DNA of 64,000 bases from Neoaquamicrobium sediminum (GTDB lineage Bacteria; Pseudomonadota; Alphaproteobacteria; Rhizobiales; Rhizobiaceae): the NCBI RefSeq assembly GCF_013240295.1, contig NZ_JABETK010000001.1:2262501-2326500 (forward strand), read 5' to 3'. Under the pieces are notes generated by a model, which was given only the letters and a program-made list of their open reading frames with translations, ran no database searches and had not been told where the DNA came from. A program made the position numbers and the translations under genes. This document shows positions 62,785 through 64,000 of the stretch, in pieces. Every line of letters begins with the position of its first letter. The first letter of the stretch is position 1.

Positions 62785-63201
62785 ACCCTGTTGCCCACCC
62801 TTACTTAGCATTGCATGTTCAATAAATCTGCGCCGCCATGGCATTGTTGAACTGGAGCATGTGCAAAATGGGTATGCGTTTTTAGATTTATGACTTGAAA
62901 CGTCTAGAGGCGCTTCGGGCTAGATTGGTGTGCCCGCCAAATTCTCATCCTTGACATTTTCGCATGGCGTAGACCCGTTTTTGGGGTTGGACAACATTCA
63001 AATGGAATTCCCTGGATGCTATCGTCCAACTCCAATGCCAGCCGCATCGCCGGGCTCATGCGCCGCGCCTCTGGGATGCTATCACGCTATGTGCGTGGCA
63101 AATTCGATTGTTCTAGGTCTCGGCAAAATTGGTTGCAGAGCCTCAAGCAGGAAGTTGATTGGCTTGCCGCACTTCCGATTAGCAGTTGGGAGGATATTAT
63201 C
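62785..63201. other. Lower-GC junction region after the ICE core
   Basis: This is a 417-bp stretch with base composition unlike the ICE genes. GGGGTTGGAC (62983-62992) and GTCCAACTCC (63024-63033) are complementary at nine of ten positions, an operator or hairpin candidate. GGATGCTATC occurs twice. A frame open from ATG 63016 runs into the aminotransferase gene but gives an unlikely N-terminus. No insertion-sequence end was recognised. Confidence 0.4.
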
Positions 63202-64000
63202 GTGCTGAACATAGAAAAAGCCCGGGCCGATACGCCGAGTTGCGAAAACGTTTTGCATTTCAACAACGCGGGCTCGTCTCTGATGCCCACTCCTGTGTTC
63301 GACGCACTGCAGCGGGTTTTGCGCGACGAAAACTCCGTGGGAGGCTACGAGGCCGAACGGTGGGCTGAAGAGGATCTCGCTGCGTTCTATACTGAGTTTG
63401 CCGCGCTTTTGAATGCTTCGTCAGACGAAATCGCTTACGTCGAAAACGCGACCCGAGCATGGGATATGGCGTTTTATGGCCTCAACCTGAAAGTAGGCGA
63501 TCGCGTCATTACGCACGCTTCGGAATATGCCTCGAACTACCTTGCTCTTCTCCAGCAGTCGAAGAGAGTTGGTTTCGAGATCGACCTCGCACCCTCGGAT
63601 GAGTATGGGCAGATCGATGTCGAGGCGTTGGATCGAATGATCCGTCCAAGCACGAGGCTCATCGCGATCACGCACGTGCCTACGCAGGGCGGATTGGTCA
63701 ACCCTGCCGTAGCTGTAGGAAGTATCGCCAAAAAGCACGGCGTTCGTTATCTGCTCGACGCCTGCCAATCCGTCGGACAGCTCGAAGTGGACGTAAAGGC
63801 CATCGGTTGCGACATGTTGTCTGGCACCGGGCGAAAATTCCTGCGCGGACCTCGTGGAACCGGCTTCCTTTATGTGCGCAAAGAAATCATCAACGAGATT
63901 GATCCTCCATTTATCGACCTTTTGTCGGCCACCTGGACAGAAGCAAACGGGTACACGTTCGCAGACGGCGCGAAACGCTTTGAGAATTGGGAAAGCTATG
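63202..64000 (+). CDS. Class V aminotransferase (PLP-dependent), cut by window edge
   Basis: 266 codons are visible. HFNNAGSSLMPTPVFDALQR near the start, THASEYASNYLALLQQ, ITHVPTQGGLVNPAVAVGSI, LLDACQSVGQLEVDVKAIGC and SGTGRKFLRGPRGTGFLYVR mark the fold; the PLP-binding Lys is in GRKFL (about residue 214). The family includes desulfurases and epimerases such as isopenicillin-N-epimerase-like enzymes; the substrate is unclear. GTG 63202 has GGGAGG 8 nt upstream. Its base composition differs from the transfer genes, so it is cargo or flanking DNA. Confidence 0.88.
   Translation, partial: MLNIEKARADTPSCENVLHFNNAGSSLMPTPVFDALQRVLRDENSVGGYEAERWAEEDLAAFYTEFAALLNASSDEIAYVENATRAWDMAFYGLNLKVGDRVITHASEYASNYLALLQQSKRVGFEIDLAPSDEYGQIDVEALDRMIRPSTRLIAITHVPTQGGLVNPAVAVGSIAKKHGVRYLLDACQSVGQLEVDVKAIGCDMLSGTGRKFLRGPRGTGFLYVRKEIINEIDPPFIDLLSATWTEANGYTFADGAKRFENWESY

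Noticed and set aside
63016..63201. Upstream ATG extending the aminotransferase
   Set aside because: The added 62 residues do not resemble the family N-terminus, and GTG 63202 has GGGAGG at ideal spacing.

Overview
The window is high-GC DNA from an alphaproteobacterium, most likely of the Rhizobiales/Hyphomicrobiales or Rhodobacterales type. This is judged from protein families and codon style, not from a marker gene. Nearly all of it looks like an integrative and conjugative element (ICE) of the RepA-ParA-TraF-RlxS-TraG type with its cargo and debris. No rRNA, tRNA or CRISPR array was seen.

Layout. 1-1100: partial serine recombinase plus a small partner gene. 1100-12290: one type I restriction-modification operon (half hsdS, hsdM, GIY-YIG/DUF4357 gene, hsdS, an unknown 446-aa gene, a TIGR04141/DUF6119 gene, hsdR, a YgjP-like metallopeptidase), with start/stop overlaps at most junctions. 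12290-16975: a four-gene overlapping operon joining a type IV toxin-antitoxin pair (AbiEi/AbiEii) to a SPARTA-like short Argonaute system (TIR-APAZ plus short pAgo). 17000-19345: three genes whose products carry HEPN-like RN-x3-H motifs. 19500-25900: ICE maintenance genes (ArdC, DUF2958, a parB relic, a CGNR regulator/arginase-family insert, a large ParB, two small genes). 25988-36609: a strawberry-notch methylase/helicase gene split by a 6.3-kb element carrying four overlapping genes, three of them tyrosine-recombinase-like. 36600-40970: toprim, DUF2493, DUF6157, membrane and DUF736 genes. 41340-49450: copper-resistance cargo. 49500-51760: an IS110 scrap, small regulators and a broken DUF6499/DUF2285 gene. 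51948-62784: the conjugation and replication core (AlpA-like protein, RepA with iterons, ParA, RHH protein, DUF2840, TraF, DUF736, lytic transglycosylase, RlxS relaxase, a cargo gene, TraG, RHH protein). The trb secretion genes expected next are absent; a partial class V aminotransferase follows.

Seven genes (half hsdS, hsdS, TIR-APAZ, pAgo, repA, the DUF2840 gene, rlxS) are each broken by what looks like loss of one base, six of them in a homopolymer of four or more bases. Adding one base to each run restores a full-length protein and makes every start-to-stop distance a multiple of three. This points to a shared technical or recent mutational cause, so those systems may be intact in the organism.

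Two families of structured 5' leaders recur. Family I precedes ardC, parB and the strawberry-notch gene and shows a compensatory base-pair change. Family II precedes the DUF2493 gene and a DUF736 gene, with differing but paired stems followed by a near-identical 24-nt tail. These leaders, the AbiE-SPARTA operon, the unknown genes in the restriction operon and the recombinase element in the strawberry-notch gene are the best leads for something undescribed.
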